Shown: positions 1 to 12,847, counted from the stretch's first letter. The stretch is DNA of 64,000 bases from Panaeolus papilionaceus (GCA_015501605.1 JADNRZ010000003.1:1798001-1862000); one strand, 5' to 3'. The notes: generated by a model from the letters alone, not told the origin. Translations and numbers: made by a program.

Positions 1-861
1 TGGGAGGGTTTGGACGATTATAATATACCCATTGGTCAATAACAGATGGATCCAATACGCTGAGTGCGGCGCGAAGCTGAGGAAGGTTGGAGCCTTGACA
101 CCCATATTTTAGTGGCATGCACGAAAGCCATCTAATTCTACAAATCCCGAGTCGGAATTTCGGAAGTCTTGCTCAGTCTTGTTTGAAGCTAAATTAATGA
201 CTGTGCCTATGCACTGTACATGTGCTCACAGGACGTGAGAGATCTGATGCTATAAAATGGGATATCATTCATTGCGACTGCTTTTCCCCCGCTGGACTCG
301 CACTGCTCGTCAATAAACACCCCCGGGAGTGTTTCAGTGCCCAGATCTAGGGACCATGGTTCAGGCCAAATAAAGGGCTTCTCACGAAGTGATGGAAAGA
401 CAGCTGGAGGAATCTACGAGTAGGTGAGAGACCTTGTCTTTGGCTTCTAATTATACCCTTCACCCGCTTCGAGATACATCAAATATGCGTTTAATTTTGT
501 TCAATGTTGTATCTGATTGCAGTTATACCTGAATCCTTTACATCTTTCTACTCATCCAATCACAATGCTTTGTCGAGTTCGGAGTCAGAATTTGTTTGAT
601 GGACGTGAATACATCGAACGTGTACTGGTATCTGTTCTCTTTGTGAAGAATAAAGAAAAACAACTATAGGTCATGTTGGATAGGGTATGTCCATAAGCAG
701 ACTTGGATAATATTTAACTGTGTCTGAAGACCGTATATACGCTGGATCCATTCTTGACCAGTATCCTCCTGTATCCCGGTCAATATTTTTTACTACTCAC
801 TAGTACACTCTCATCTCTTTAGTAAAAACAGCATACAGGATTGAATACAGGCACAAGAAAC
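1..861. other. intergenic, no gene seen
   Basis: No reading frame of convincing length or composition is present. The right part is presumably the promoter of the DUF6533 gene that starts at 862. A TATAAAA is seen near 251, but it is too far from that start codon to assign. The left part may contain the end of a gene outside the window, but nothing supports one. Confidence 0.4.
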
Positions 862-2827
862 ATGGCCGATGAGATTGTAAAAATTGTCGCAAGTCTGATA
901 AATACCAAGGTAAGAATCGCTTCAATAATGCATGCGTCCGAGTCAGTGACGCCCATACTCACTGTCTGGTAGTTTGCAACAGGTCAGTGCTACGAATTGC
1001 CCTTCACAGAAAGCGTTTATAACGTGGCTCATAAGTGGCATCCGCAACATTGTTATTCTGGGATATGAGCCTTACATTCGACTTAGAGGTGAGTTGCGCA
1101 TTCGAACAGTGGCTTGTTGGCTTGAAGCCTATCCTCGACGCCTAGGTGCACAGGGTATGGTTGGCGAAGAAAACACTTGGGACAACCATGTTCTTTTTGG
1201 TATGTTCGCATTTATGACTTCGAATCTTTATATCATGGCTGCAAGACCTGACGACCACCAAGAACCGCTACATAGTTCCTTTCCTTTTCATACTCGACAT
1301 CTGCGGTGAGAAGTGCTTAGAGTGTTCTTGTGCGTCAGAACTGTTACTTCCTAAACCAATAAACCATTCCCCCGGAATCACTAGCCCAATTCTCATGGGA
1401 CCCTTCAGCCAAAGTGAGCATGAGTCCCCTCGATTGCACTCACGTCACTCATACTGAAAGCTTTTTATAGTTGTAAGAGCACTGCAGTCGATCTCTAAAG
1501 CTTGTGACAGATGTTCATCGAGTCCTCCTTCAGCTGCAAGAACTACGAGATAGCCTCCACTATCCTCCAGCTGGTCATGATAACCATTGCTGAAAGTAGG
1601 TTTTCTCTTCTCTTTGTTCGTAAGTGCTCATAACGCCCTCAATACAGCTATACTTGTTATGCGTACCCACACTCTATATCGAAGCAAACCCCTTCTTTTA
1701 ATTTTAGCTACTCTATGTTTAGTGAGTTGCTCCCCTCGGCAGACCCTTTCCTTAACCGTACCATTACTAAAGACAGGCAAACATTCAATTGACGGTTCTA
1801 TCGGGTTTAGATTTCCATCATCAACATGTTGGTCACGTCCTTATTGGTTATCAGATTGGAGACCAGTAAGTCCGATGGCTGTCAAGTGATAATCCTTTCT
1901 AAAATTAGCTATAACAATTCCTTCGCTCACACAGTTTCGTCCGCGGCTGCGATAAACATTAGAGGCTGCCTTTCAGAATGCGTTCATCCAGTGTGCAACC
2001 ACCTCCTCATTGGATTTTGGATTCCATATCTGTTATTCGAAACACGTGAGTCTATCGAACGATGTCGGACTCCGATTGATAAATACAACCTCATCATGCG
2101 CCAGTTGTCTTTTGCCTGACCTTGTGGAAGTCGTATCTGTCTTTTCGAGAGCGTGAGTTTAGCCTCTCCATTTCAAAGTTTTGATTGTGCTAACTGTGGT
2201 AAAATATTGCAAGTCAAAAAGGCGCGATTTCCAGGACGCGCGTTGACATGTATCGAAATTATCGCACGAGATGGTGAGCGCCTACTCTGTTATGGGGTTT
2301 CCTCCATCATTCATCATTTGTGATTTAGGTTTGGTGTATTACGTTGGTCAGTTCAACTCAGTTGACCCAGTTCATATTGGAATACGAGAATCCTGATACA
2401 AGTTTGATGAATCGAACTGTTAGTGATCATGGGTTTGTAGTCTTTTGACCACCATATTCTGCGGCGTTGATGTTCACAGTTGAACTCCACTGTAGCCGTA
2501 TCTATCGTCAATTTTCTTATTTGGATCGTTGATCCATTCGCGTCATACTTGGCAGTTGGGCTGCTGAAAAGTTTACAGTCAACTATCTGCTCACGGTTCG
2601 TTTTTTTAGCAGACCCCTCCACTCCTTTATAAATTGAACTAATGACGCACATGGACAGATTGCTGTTGAATATACGTGGAATGCTTGAAGCAGGGGGGAC
2701 AGTTACTCCTTCTATGATTCCAGATATGGAGCCAATGTCTTACAGTGCAGCCTCCATGGCTTACTCGGAGCCCCCTGAACTAATCACTCAACCCATGAGG
2801 AGCCGCGTGGGTGATTCAAATGATTGA
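862..2827 (+). CDS. DUF6533 domain multi-pass membrane protein A
   Basis: The family is a large, functionally uncharacterised basidiomycete group of seven-helix-like membrane proteins whose N-terminal block is called DUF6533. The start MADEIVKIVASLINTK (862-909) is followed by a 10 bp exon at 973-982 and an exon at 1036-1088 that reads ATLLFWDMSLTFDLE. The next exon gives HRVWLAKKTLGTTMFFL, then NRYIVPFLFILDIC, the order seen in DUF6533 proteins. Later exons encode hydrophobic helices such as LLIGFWIPYLLFE, and the last exon reads LLLNIRGMLEAGG and ends in a polar cytoplasmic-type tail. At least ten short introns are needed. The gene is a paralogue of the one at 7321-9361, exon for exon, with the glycosidase-like gene lying between them. 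Some middle exon joins are uncertain. Function and ligand are unknown; a receptor role would be speculation. Confidence 0.75.
973..982 (+). other. 10 bp micro-exon of DUF6533 gene A
   Basis: The bases TTTGCAACAG lie between an acceptor (tag at 970-972) and a donor (gtcagt from 983). Joining 862-909, 973-982 and 1036-1088 gives 111 bases, an exact multiple of three, and restores the family sequence NTK-FATV-ASATLLFWDM. The paralogue has an equivalent 10 bp exon at 7437-7446. Confidence 0.75.
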
Positions 2828-3605
2828 ATGGCCAACTTGTCGGTCAACAGCGTAATAAGTCTCGAAACCCCGACCCTACTGCGATCGTCAATACCAATAT
2901 GATTCAGGAGACAAAGGTGGCCTTTCGAGGACCAGATGCTACTCAGCTCTTAGTATTAATAATGTACACTACCTTCAGGAAGTCAGCAATTAGTTCGTAA
3001 ACTCTTTCCTGCCACGCATTCTATAAGAATATCAGACATTCTCGCGTCGCTATGCTATTCATGAGATAGAACATTCGAACCAGGTCACTGGGGAGATAAT
3101 GGATGAGGAACATAATATATTACGTGGACGAGGGAGCCAAATGAAGATATTTAGTTTGACACCCTGGAAAACAGTATATAGATTGCGGGCCGTTCTGAAG
3201 GTTGGCGGGGCTCGCCAACCCGAATGCGGGCCATGCAGTGTCACATGCAGTCAAGGCGTCTTGAGTGTTCAGAGACAGTCCTTGCAGAAATAAAACCCAT
3301 CCCCAGGTTCACTCATTTACATATACATCAACTCAAACTGCAGAGGTCAGCGAGAGGTTAAATCTATTGCATGAGCTTTTCATTAGGGGCGCTTGTGGAT
3401 CTATTTTTAGCTTCATTTAGGCTCACGTGTCACACTCTTTTTGGGCGGCAGTCCGGGCCCGCTCTTCGCCTTCAACCATCTCCTGCTGCTCATTCATGGT
3501 CGTTCACAGACTGAGAAGCATATGACACTATCTTGTGACTCGTTTAAATATACCTCAGTGGCACTATGACCTCAGAACCCTTTCATAATGACACAAAAGC
3601 AGAAC
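2828..3605. other. intergenic, no gene seen
   Basis: Short frames at 3059-3293 overlap on opposite strands and have no recognisable sequence. A CACGTG lies at about 3424-3429 upstream of the secreted hydrolase gene. Confidence 0.4.
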
Positions 3606-3612
3606 TATAAAA
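3606..3612 (+). promoter_or_regulatory. TATA box of the DUF5695 gene
   Basis: TATAAAA lies 64 bp upstream of the start codon at 3676, a usual fungal spacing for a regulated secreted-enzyme gene. Confidence 0.5.
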
Positions 3613-3675
3613 TGGCAGACAGACAGCGAAATTCAAGGATGCACACGGAGTAAACACGCTGAGCAACACTCCCTA

Positions 3676-6600
3676 ATGTCCCCATATCTCAAGATGGGAG
3701 TTTCGCAGTAAGTACTATGTCCATATTTCACTACTAACAACTATATTAACCATTTTTTGTAGATCCAATACCCTACGAGGTTTAACTCTTGGCCTCTTCT
3801 GCCTGACACTAGTTTCGGCACAAAGCCTTGGCCTCGGCAAAGGGTTTTTGACAAAAAACACCACAATCTTCGACATTACGCTTGTCAAGGACTCTCAAAC
3901 CTTATACTCTCTGATATCTCGAGCTAATCATGGATTCGACTTCGTGCCTTCAGACGAGATGACCTGGCGCCAGGCAAATGGTAATTACCACCTGGGTGAT
4001 ATCACCTTTCGTGCTCGTACTGTAGGCTCGAGCGCATGGATTTCCGGGGACACCGCCGCAAGCAGACAACCTGTTACTGTATTGTCTACATCTGGGTCTG
4101 TTTTCGCAGCCTCGGACCTTACCCCGACACTCCCAACCAATTCCCCTCTAAAAATCATCCGTCAGTGGGTCGTCGATAAGGACAATCTTCAACTCCTGTT
4201 CGTAGTCAAGAACACGCAACCTGTCTCGGTAGAAATTGGCGCTTTAGGACTACCTTTGGAATTCAACAATGTATGTTCACCGCTATCCCCCACACATCCA
4301 CTCACCTAACCCTCATTTTCAGATCTTTACGAACCGTACTGCTGCTCAAACAAACGCACTTTGCAGCTTGTTTGATCCGTACATTGGACAGGATGCGGGA
4401 TACGTCCAGGTTACTCCTCTCCTCGGTACACTCCCCCCCTTAGTCGTCCTTCCTATTGGCAAATCTCCATTGGAGGGCTGGAGGTTCCTGAACGAATCAA
4501 CATCAGATTTCCCGTTTTATCAGTCGCAGACTTTTGAAGGGTTATACGAATGGCAGTTCCACACCCTTGCTTATGCAGAAAACGAATGGAGTGGTGTCAC
4601 ACCATGGAATACACCCACCTCAGCTACGCTGCAACCTGGGCAGAGCCGAACCTATGGCATCCAATTCCGAATGGCACCTAGCATCCGAGAGATCGAGTCT
4701 ACAGTTCAATCTGCAGGCAACCCTCTTGCTGTTGGTATCCCGGGGTATGTCGTCCCTGCCGACACCGCAGCCAAACTCTTCCTCAGCCATACATCTCGAG
4801 TTAAATCTATTTCTGTATCACCACCAGGAGCTCTCGCATGGAGCCCCAACTCAGACGCGGCGAAGAACTCTGTCTGGAAGGGGTATGACATCACCCCTCA
4901 CGGCTGGGGAAGGGCGAGACTCTCTATTATCTACGCAGACGGTCGTCTCCAAACCGTCCACTATTACTTGACAAAAGGTTCTACCACTACTGTTTCCAAC
5001 CTGGGCTCATTCCTCACAACCTCACAGTGGTTTAACTCCACAACCGACCCGTTCAAGCGTTCACCATCGATCATTAGCTATGATAGGGAGGTCGATTCCA
5101 TTGTGCTGAATGACCCTCGAGCTTGGATCCCTGGATTGAGCGATGAAGCTGGAGCCGGCTCGTGGTTGGCAGCTGCGATGAAGCAGTATGCACAGCCCAA
5201 CGCAGTCGAGGTGGCCAAGTTGGAGACATTCATCAACCAAACGCTATGGGGCTCTTTACAGAATCCCGATGGTTCTGTCAAGAAGGTAAGATTGCAGCTT
5301 TTATGCGTTTTTGCCCTGCTAATATCTATACAGTCCGTCTTCTTTTTCCAACCAGATATTGAGCCGGGTTATTTCTACCCTTCGTCAATTGATTGGACTC
5401 AGTGGTGGTCCTGGAACGAGGCAGAATCCTTTGCTGTCGATCGTGCGTATGACTACATCCATGTCACCGCAGCTTACTGGGCACTGTACCGCGTTGCACG
5501 CAATTATCCCAGTCTGGTTAAAATTCACGATTGGCAGTGGTATCTCAACCAAGCTGTTCTAACCGTCAACTTCATGACGAATGGAACAGTTGGCTTCGTC
5601 GACGACGGTTTGATGGGGGAGACTGTCCTTGTCAACCTCCTGGAGGACCTGAAAAGAGAAGGTCAAACTGACAACGCGAACTTAATTGAGAGCAGGATGA
5701 GAAGTCGGGCAAAAGTTTGGGCTAGTGAACGCTTTCCGTGAGTCCTGGGTAATTCTTTCAAATTTGTTTGTTATTCATTGTTTTCTCGCAGATTTGGGTC
5801 CGAAATGGCCTGGGACTCGACTGGTCAAGAGGGCGTCTATGCGTGGAGCAAGCAATTCGGCGATGATACTACTGCGATCAACTCCCTCAACTCTATTTTG
5901 GCCTACCAGCCTCTCATACCTCATTGGGGATACAACGGCAACGCAAGGAGATACTGGTTCGAATTTCTCTCGAATATTGTTGTTATCCTGCTGACGCAAC
6001 AACGTCTCCAGGGATAATGTTTATGGGGGCAAACTCCAACGGATTGAACGACAAATTCACCACTACGGTAGCGGCCTCAACGCGCTACCTCTGATCACCC
6101 AATTCCAGTCGACTCCTGACGACCTTTACCTCCTTCGAGTCGGATTTGCTGGTTTGAGTGGCCCTCTTAGCAACATCGACCAAGAGGGATTCGCATCCGC
6201 GTCTTTCCACTCGTTCGCAGACACATTAAAATGGGATGGATACTCGGGCGACTACGGCCCCAACTTTTCCGGGCATTCGCTGGGAATGGGCACTTTTATC
6301 ATCAATCACCCTGATTTCGGTTGGCAAGCCTTTGGAGGCACTGTCCTTTCGACCTCCCCCACAGTCCGTGTTCAGGTCCGCGATTCGATCCGTCGACGTG
6401 TTTATATTGCTGCTATTGGTTCGCTCCTCACTTTGGATGCTGGCGCGTTCTCGTCGATTGATTTTAACCCGCATAACCGCTCTGTTGAGGTGACCATTCT
6501 CGCTGCTCCTGAAGATACGTCAGATGCTGCTGCTGCTCCGAGAGCCAGGCTTCTTATCAAACAGCAAGCTGCCATTGCTGGCTTTTCAGGATTGAAGGCA

Positions 6601-6678
6601 CCTTCAGGCCTTGCAATCGAGGCTGGCGCAGTGGTGATCCCCTTTGTCAATGGACAAGCTAGAATTACGTTAACCTGA
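3676..6678 (+). CDS. secreted DUF5695 glycoside-hydrolase-like protein
   Basis: This is a large secreted protein of roughly 880 residues. The first exon MSPYLKMGVSQ joins an exon encoding a hydrophobic signal segment (LTLGLFCLTLVSA) followed by mature sequence from about QSLGLGKG. Stretches such as MTWRQANGNYHLGDITFR, GYVVPADTAAKLFL, WGRARLSIIYADG and the aromatic-rich region IDWTQWWSWNEAESFAVDR resemble the fungal/bacterial DUF5695 family, which is thought to have an alpha/alpha-barrel glycosidase-like fold. C-terminal parts include WDSTGQEGVYAWSKQFGD, HWGYNGNARRYW and a beta-rich end (VEVTILAAPEDTSD). Introns are seen near 3712, 4269, 5286, 5738 and 5960, and the join at RRYW-DNVYGG restores one continuous frame to the stop. 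Family assignment is from recall of the sequence pattern. The substrate is unknown; a polysaccharide-degrading role is inferred from the secretion signal and the fold. Confidence 0.75.
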
Positions 6679-7320
6679 ATGTGTTTTGGTCGAGGCGTCG
6701 CCTAAATATTGTTGCAATTGAATTTCTCTATCTATGGTTCGTGGAAGTGCTGATGGATCATCGATACCCGAGTGTGTGCGCCATGGATTGACATCAGCCG
6801 CTAAAGGATTGCCAGCGGCTCATCTGCTTTATTTTTTTTTGTATTCACATCTCTTGAGAGATGTGTACCAAGTGACAGCCTCAGATCTTCTTTCTGACTC
6901 TCTTCAGGTTGCTTGGACACGAATAAATGCACAACATTTGGTGATCGGCGGAGCATTTCAAGTCACAAGTGTTCGCGGGCATTTTCGTTGTGAACCACAA
7001 CTGAAAACCCCGAAATTAAAATACTTATAACCGTGGGTTAAAGGGATAAGGATATAAATAGACGCTGATGCGTAGTTCATGAACCAGGTAATCACGTCGG
7101 GTCAACGCCCTCCCACCCTCTGATTGTGGAGACTCCATTCTGATGTGCAATGAAAACGCGGAGGTATTCACTTCTGCGCGTGCATCGCTGGAACCTGGGT
7201 AATAGATATAAGTTGTTCCCTCGCATGCGTATCACGTCGAAACGTTTTCTCCCAGATCGAAGGGTGTCATTCCGCCATACTGTAACCTTGCCAGCTCTCC
7301 TTTCATACCACCTTTTCAAC
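6679..7320. other. intergenic, promoter of DUF6533 gene B
   Basis: No supported gene. A TATAAATA is present at 7053-7060, 260 bp before the start at 7321. This is farther than usual, so an untranslated leader, possibly intron-containing, is likely. Confidence 0.35.
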
Positions 7321-9361
7321 ATGGATCAGAGTGCTCTGGTTTTGGAGGTAGTGAAGATTATCAATGGGTTGATAAGTTCAAAGGTCAGCTTCTGTGTTTA
7401 AGTCATGGATTTATCCATATGCTCACCATTCAATAGTACGCGACTGGTCAGTAAGCTTTCGTGCAAGCGAGTGAAAACTGCGCAATTGTTCGAGAGTCCC
7501 TGACATAGTGGCGCCCCTAAATAGTGGCATCGATGACCCTCCTGCTATGGGATATGCTGCTAACGCTTGACTTGGAGGTAGGAGCCACCGTTTGCCCCAT
7601 CGAAATTGAGTGCACGACCATGACTCCCCCTTCTAGGTCCGCCGGGTGTGGAGAGTGAAGAGGTCACTAGGGACTACGTTGTTCCTACTGGTGTGTTTGT
7701 CCAGATATGTTTCTGCTATCAGTTCTCTCAGTTCCTCCTACCGTGAACCGCATACTAAAGAATCGCTACCTGGTTCCACCTCTATTCATCCTCGACATCT
7801 ACGGTAAGGACCATCCTTGCCCGCGTTGACCGGTTTCGTTGACCAAAATGTCTGCGGTTCAAATCAACAGCCCAGTTCATGTGGGATCCATCTATGAAAG
7901 TGAGTGCAATTTTTCATCAATGCACCCGTACCAGGGAAAATTAAAGCTTTTTTTAAGTTGTGAGGGAACCATCGCTGTTAAGCGCAAGCGCAGCACTTTG
8001 GAATTGCAGATCACTCGCACTAACGCAATCTTGTTTAGCTGTAAGAATTACGAGATAGCTTCGACAATCCTTCAGCTTGTCTCAGTGTCTATTGTCGAAA
8101 GTGAGCACGCATTTTTTAACCCTTTTCGAAGTACTATAATATCCTTAATGCACCTTACCAGGTGTCCTTGTGCTCCGTACCCATGCTTTATACCAAAGCA
8201 TGCTGCTGCTTCTAATTTTAACCACTCTCTGTTTCGTGAGTAAGGTTTTCTCTCGGAAGCTTTCGAGTTGCCCAGTTGCTATGAAGCTAATTATACATTC
8301 GCTGACTTATCTGACCCATTGGTATATGTCAGATTTCTATCGCCAATATGCTTGTCATGTTCCTTCTAGTGATCAGACTAGAGACCAGTATGTGACAGTC
8401 CCAATTTATATTCCACTACATTGCTGATGCGGCCTCCTGAATCAAAGTTTCTTCGGCGTCTTTGATTGGCGTTAGGGGCTGTCTTTCTGGATGCACAAAT
8501 CCTGTATGCCAACCTCTACTCATCGGTTTTTGGGTGCCCTATTTGTTCTTCGAAACTCGTGCGTTGGATCCTCGAATCATATTTCGTGTAATACCCTTGC
8601 TGAAATTTTGGATATACAGTGGTCTTTGTGTTGACTGTATGGAGGTCATATACCTCGTTCCTGGCTTGTAAGTACTTTGTTGGACTCATTTCAACCTGTA
8701 GCAAGGGATTAATTGCTTCTGCGCCCAGTCAAACGCCGACGACCTTCGGGGTTCAGAACAACGTTTATAGAGATCATCGTTCGAGACGGTACGTGTTTGA
8801 TGCTTCGAAACGAAGTACTACCACTCATACAAGTACGCCCCATCCTAGGCTTGGTGTACTATGTTGGTAAGTCGTGATTTCTCCGTGATCTTGTCTCAAT
8901 CGTCGGAGTTCTGATTTGAACTTGCATGAACGTCTCAGTTATCATGGGTACGCAGTCCAACCTCCTCCTTGGTGGTATTTTGTTCTTGTTTATTGACCAC
9001 AATCTTCATCAGCTGTGTCAATCGTCAATTTTCTGATCTGGATTATTGACCCATTTGCATCGTATCTGGCCGTTGGTCTTATGAAAAGCTTACAGGCTAC
9101 AATCTGTTCAAGGTTTGTTACTTCCTCAATGACCCTTCATGACGTCTCGAATTGTTGATTACTCTCAGACTTCTACTAAACATTCGAGGAATGCTAGAGG
9201 CCCAAGGCACACCATCGATGATATCAGATAGCGGACTGACACATGATAGCTCAATCGCTGTGGGTCATTCAACCTTCGAACTGGGAGACATGCGCGAGCG
9301 CGGCAACACTCAAGGACTCGACACTCAAAATAAGGGTCCTGTTCACAATTACGGATGGTGA
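7321..9361 (+). CDS. DUF6533 domain multi-pass membrane protein B
   Basis: This is the paralogue of the gene at 862-2827, and its exon pattern matches step by step. Exon 1 (7321-7383) reads LVLEVVKIINGLISSK, a 10 bp exon follows at 7437-7446, and 7525-7577 encodes ASMTLLLWDMLLTLDLE. Next come VRRVWRVKRSLGTTLFLL, NRYLVPPLFILDIY, AQFMWDPSMK and NYEIASTILQLVSVSIVE. Later exons give VLRTHALYQSMLLLLIL and LLIGFWVPYLFFE, and the last exon gives LLLNIRGMLEAQG with a polar tail. Seven hydrophobic segments are likely. Both copies keep open frames at matching splice joins, so neither looks like a pseudogene. Function is unknown; the close duplication suggests a local expansion, as is common for this family in mushrooms. 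Confidence 0.78.
7437..7446 (+). other. 10 bp micro-exon of DUF6533 gene B
   Basis: TACGCGACTG lies between the acceptor at 7434-7436 and a gtcagt donor from 7447. Joined exons 7321-7383, 7437-7446 and 7525-7577 total 126 bases and read SSK-YATV-ASMTLLLWDM. Flanking exon lengths after the micro-exon (53 bp) are identical in both paralogues. Confidence 0.78.
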
Positions 9362-10045
9362 TCTACCTTAAATTTTCCCTCGATTGTTATAGAAGCTCGA
9401 ATCGCCACTGGCACGAGTCGGATATGCGTCTGCCAATGAACAATATTGATGTATTTATTTTTGGTTGATCCAATTCTTCTCTGCCCCATTTGTACTCGAA
9501 GGAGGACAATACCCTCACTATGTGTTCATTACACGAATCTATATGTCCTAAACTTACAAGAGCTTCCTCTGCACGCTGCTCGGTATCGTCCCCACTGTCG
9601 GTGCTTAGAGTTTTTTGAGTCTTGAGCTTGACGCTCTTCAAGTTCATCGTCCCACGTTCACACGTGTTTGACCAACATTGAACCAACGTAGTCACTGAGC
9701 TCTGAACGACTGCCAGTCTCCTTGTACATATCACTATCATTCTTCTGATTACGCTTCCTTCAATGTTCAGATAGCTCAGGCGTGGCAGTTCTGCTCTTTA
9801 TATAATGTGAAGTATCCAATTTATACGCCTCGGTCCGTGACAAACCTGAGCCAAACCTGAGCCTCAGGAGTCAGGACGTGAGGAACACTATTGTGATGTT
9901 CACTGAACAGGAGATCCCTGAACACCAATATTGACGGAGTCCACATGTTGCAATGTTCTCTCACCGTGGATACCAACAGCAGTTGAAACGGTTCTCACAG
10001 CGATACTGACCTGGCTCCAAACGCACACTCGCTTGACTGTTTAAA
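9362..10045. other. intergenic, one doubtful antisense frame
   Basis: A 117-codon frame lies on the minus strand (9387-9740) with a mixed, hydrophilic composition and no recognisable domain. It is not supported as a gene. The rest is presumed promoter of the P450. Confidence 0.35.
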
Positions 10046-10051
10046 TATAAA
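10046..10051 (+). promoter_or_regulatory. TATA box of the P450 gene
   Basis: TATAAA lies 68 bp upstream of the P450 start codon at 10119. Confidence 0.45.
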
Positions 10052-10118
10052 CAGTATCAAGGATATAAGGCCACCCCAACCATTGCTGGTGATTCACTCC
10101 TGTCCTTTGCTTTCCAAC

Positions 10119-12605
10119 ATGTCTGGCATCACATTGCTGCTTTCTTCAGTAGCCTTGATTTACTTTTTGCAGAAAGGATTAGGCTTTTGGAAGGCTATTC
10201 AGAGCATCCAGTAAGGACCATTTCTCTTTTCAGTCTTCTCCCTCTTTTGAAGAACATTCCCCACAGGAACCATCCCGGCATCCGTGTACTTTTTTCACCA
10301 AGGAGCATACCTGGCAGATTAATAAGACGGATTCCGGGCTTCACTCCAGGTAGCAACTACCCCTTTGAGGATAAGCACACTGGTTAGTATCCTCATGGAT
10401 CGTCCCCAAACTGAAACTGATACCACTTATCCCTCCGTGAATCAGCGTTTGCTGTGGATGGATGGGATATACGCAGTCTAGTGAGCTGGGTTGAAATATT
10501 TCTAATAAATGCTCTATTCATAATATTCATATAGGTATGCATGCTTCCTGAGGCCCACACATATATCTTGCTCGCCGATGCAGCTGCTATTAAGGTTCGA
10601 TGACCTTATTGATCCATGGATCCGTTTTGACATAGCTACAGGAAGTCAACTATTCGCGTACCCGCTTTCCTAAGCCGATGCAGCTCTATCGAGCCGTGAT
10701 GTTTTATGGAAATAATATTGTCGCGTCAGAAGGTGAAGAGTGGAAGAAAATTCGCAAAATCGCTGCGCCTGCTTTTTCAGACGTGAGTGTTTGTTATATA
10801 CCCCTTCAGCATCTTTTCATGCAAAAGCCAGCGCAACAACAAATTGGTTTGGGAAGAAACCGTTAAAATTATGAACAGCCTGTTTAACGAGGTGTGGAAG
10901 GATAAAAGTTCAATTAGCGTGGACCACTGTGTTGATATAACGCTGCCAGTGAGCCCTGTGATACTAGTTTGATATTACCTTGCGCTTATTCCTCACCCTC
11001 TTCACAGATTGCTCTCTTTGTGATCGGTGTAGCAGGTAAGTCGGACGCCAACTCCCTCAACAGCGACCTAATTGTGTTTTCAGGTTTTGGTCGTCGTGTT
11101 TCTTGGGAGGATGATGATGCAATTCCGACTGGCCATACAATGACATTTAAGGACGCCCTTCATATTCAAAGTACAGATTTCTTTATACCTCTAATTCTTC
11201 CTCAGTGGGCCATGGGTATTACCAAGCGCACTCGCGCCGCAGGTCAGGCAGTAGAGGAGCTGAAGGTATGCTCTATGTATACCTTAACGCAGTTAACAGT
11301 CAACTTGATTTACGAATTTTCTGGCAGAAATATATGGCCGAAATGATTCAACAGCGTCTTCAAGACGACAAAGTCGAACGACACGATCTATTCAGCAGTT
11401 TACTGGCCGCCAATTCTGAGGCCGAGGACGGGTCTACGTTGACCGACAACGAAGTTATGGGTAAGGAATTGTACCCTTCTCATAGTTTCTATACTCAAGC
11501 GATAACAGCCAATATATTCGTATTCCTCCTTGCCGGACACGAGGTGTGTCTCTTTGCTAGCCCAAGCTGTGTTCACTGATAAATTTAAACTTCCTGCTAT
11601 AGACCACCGCACATACACTCGCATTTACATTTGGACTCCTGGCATTATACCCAGATGAGCAAGAGAAGCTATACCACCACATAAAATCCGTTCTACCAGA
11701 CAATCGCGAACCAGTGAGTACAGGGCAATTGTTCAAAGCAGTTTGCGCTCATGCCACCCTCTCCATCAAGACATACGAAGACATGAATTCTTTGACATAC
11801 TCAACGGCGTGAGTTTGAACTTCTTGGTGGACATAGAGCACAGCTGAATTTGACGTCCAGAGTCTTCTATGAAACGTTGAGAATGTTTCCGCCAGTTGCG
11901 TAGCGTTCCCTTCCTCTGCTTGCAATTGGTGACTGATAACATATGAACACAGGTTACGGGCATTCCCAAGGAAGCGGCAGAAGATACTGTGTTAACAACT
12001 AGCAATATTAATGGCGACTTTAAGAACGTTTTCATACCCAAGGGAACTTATTTGACAATTAACACACCAGGCCTTCATTACAATCGTCGGTTCACTCACT
12101 CAATGATCCCATCTGAGCTTTAGTTGACGTCAATTATCGTTTTTAGCACGCTATTGGTCGGATCCAGAAGCATTCCAACCATCGAGATTCCTGCAACCTG
12201 ACTGGCCGAGAGACGCGTTCCTTCCCTTTAGCTCTGGTAGGTTGCCTTCTTTGTCGCTACCAAAAGCTGCTGTGATAACAGTCTCTGTAGGTCCCCGTGC
12301 GTGCATTGGTCGAAAGTGCGCTCGACACTTCCACCTTGAATTTCTACGTCTAAGATTATAATTTACCAGGTTCTTTGAAACGGAAGGCATAGCAATCTTG
12401 ACGATGCTTGTATCTCAATTCAAGATTAGTATCAAGGAAGAGCCTCAGTTCTCCAAAGAGACCTTCGAAGAGAGAAAAGCGAGGATCCTCGCCACCAAAG
12501 TTGGCATATCCCTGACGTATGTATTATTTTCATTCCCTGTCGTGCAAGATACTAACCTTTTTCAATAGGCCCGTCAGAATCCCATTAGTTTTTACCCGTC
12601 GCTGA
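10119..12605 (+). CDS. cytochrome P450 monooxygenase
   Basis: This is a membrane-anchored haem monooxygenase of the fungal microsomal type, split by about ten introns. The N-terminus MSGITLLLSSVALIYFLQK is a signal-anchor helix. Early exons include WKKIRKIAAPAFSD, the helix C region with its W..R pattern. The I-helix reads ANIFVFLLAGHETT, carrying the AGxxT oxygen-activation motif across an intron. The K-helix ExxR is seen as ETLR in VFYETLRMFPPV. The haem loop, assembled from two exons around 12,230 and 12,300, reads PFSSGPRACIGRKFFE, matching FxxGxRxCxG with the thiolate cysteine. The C-terminus ends PVRIPLVFTRR. All key motifs are intact. The substrate and CYP family cannot be assigned. 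It is convergent with the hydrolase at 12848-14516, with about 240 bp between the stops. Confidence 0.9.
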
Positions 12606-12847
12606 TCGCGAAACGAGGCAGCCCAGTGTTTGAAGAGCTGGTTATATGACTCCTTTGGTTATCTTCGGGGCAGCTCCTTCATTAATTTGACGGTGTCATT
12701 TTTGGAGTCCCCCTTTTAAGACTTCAGAACGCAAATATTTGATCCTTCATCCGACCAAGAAACTTCGTACAGAGGCTTCGCTATAATTTCAAGGCACAAA
12801 CGATATGTAACGAGAATTGACACGATTCGAAATGAATACCAAAAATC

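Noticed and set aside
9387..9740. 117-codon minus-strand frame between DUF6533 B and P450
   Set aside because: No domain, no paralogue in the window and no convincing start context. It may be a chance frame.
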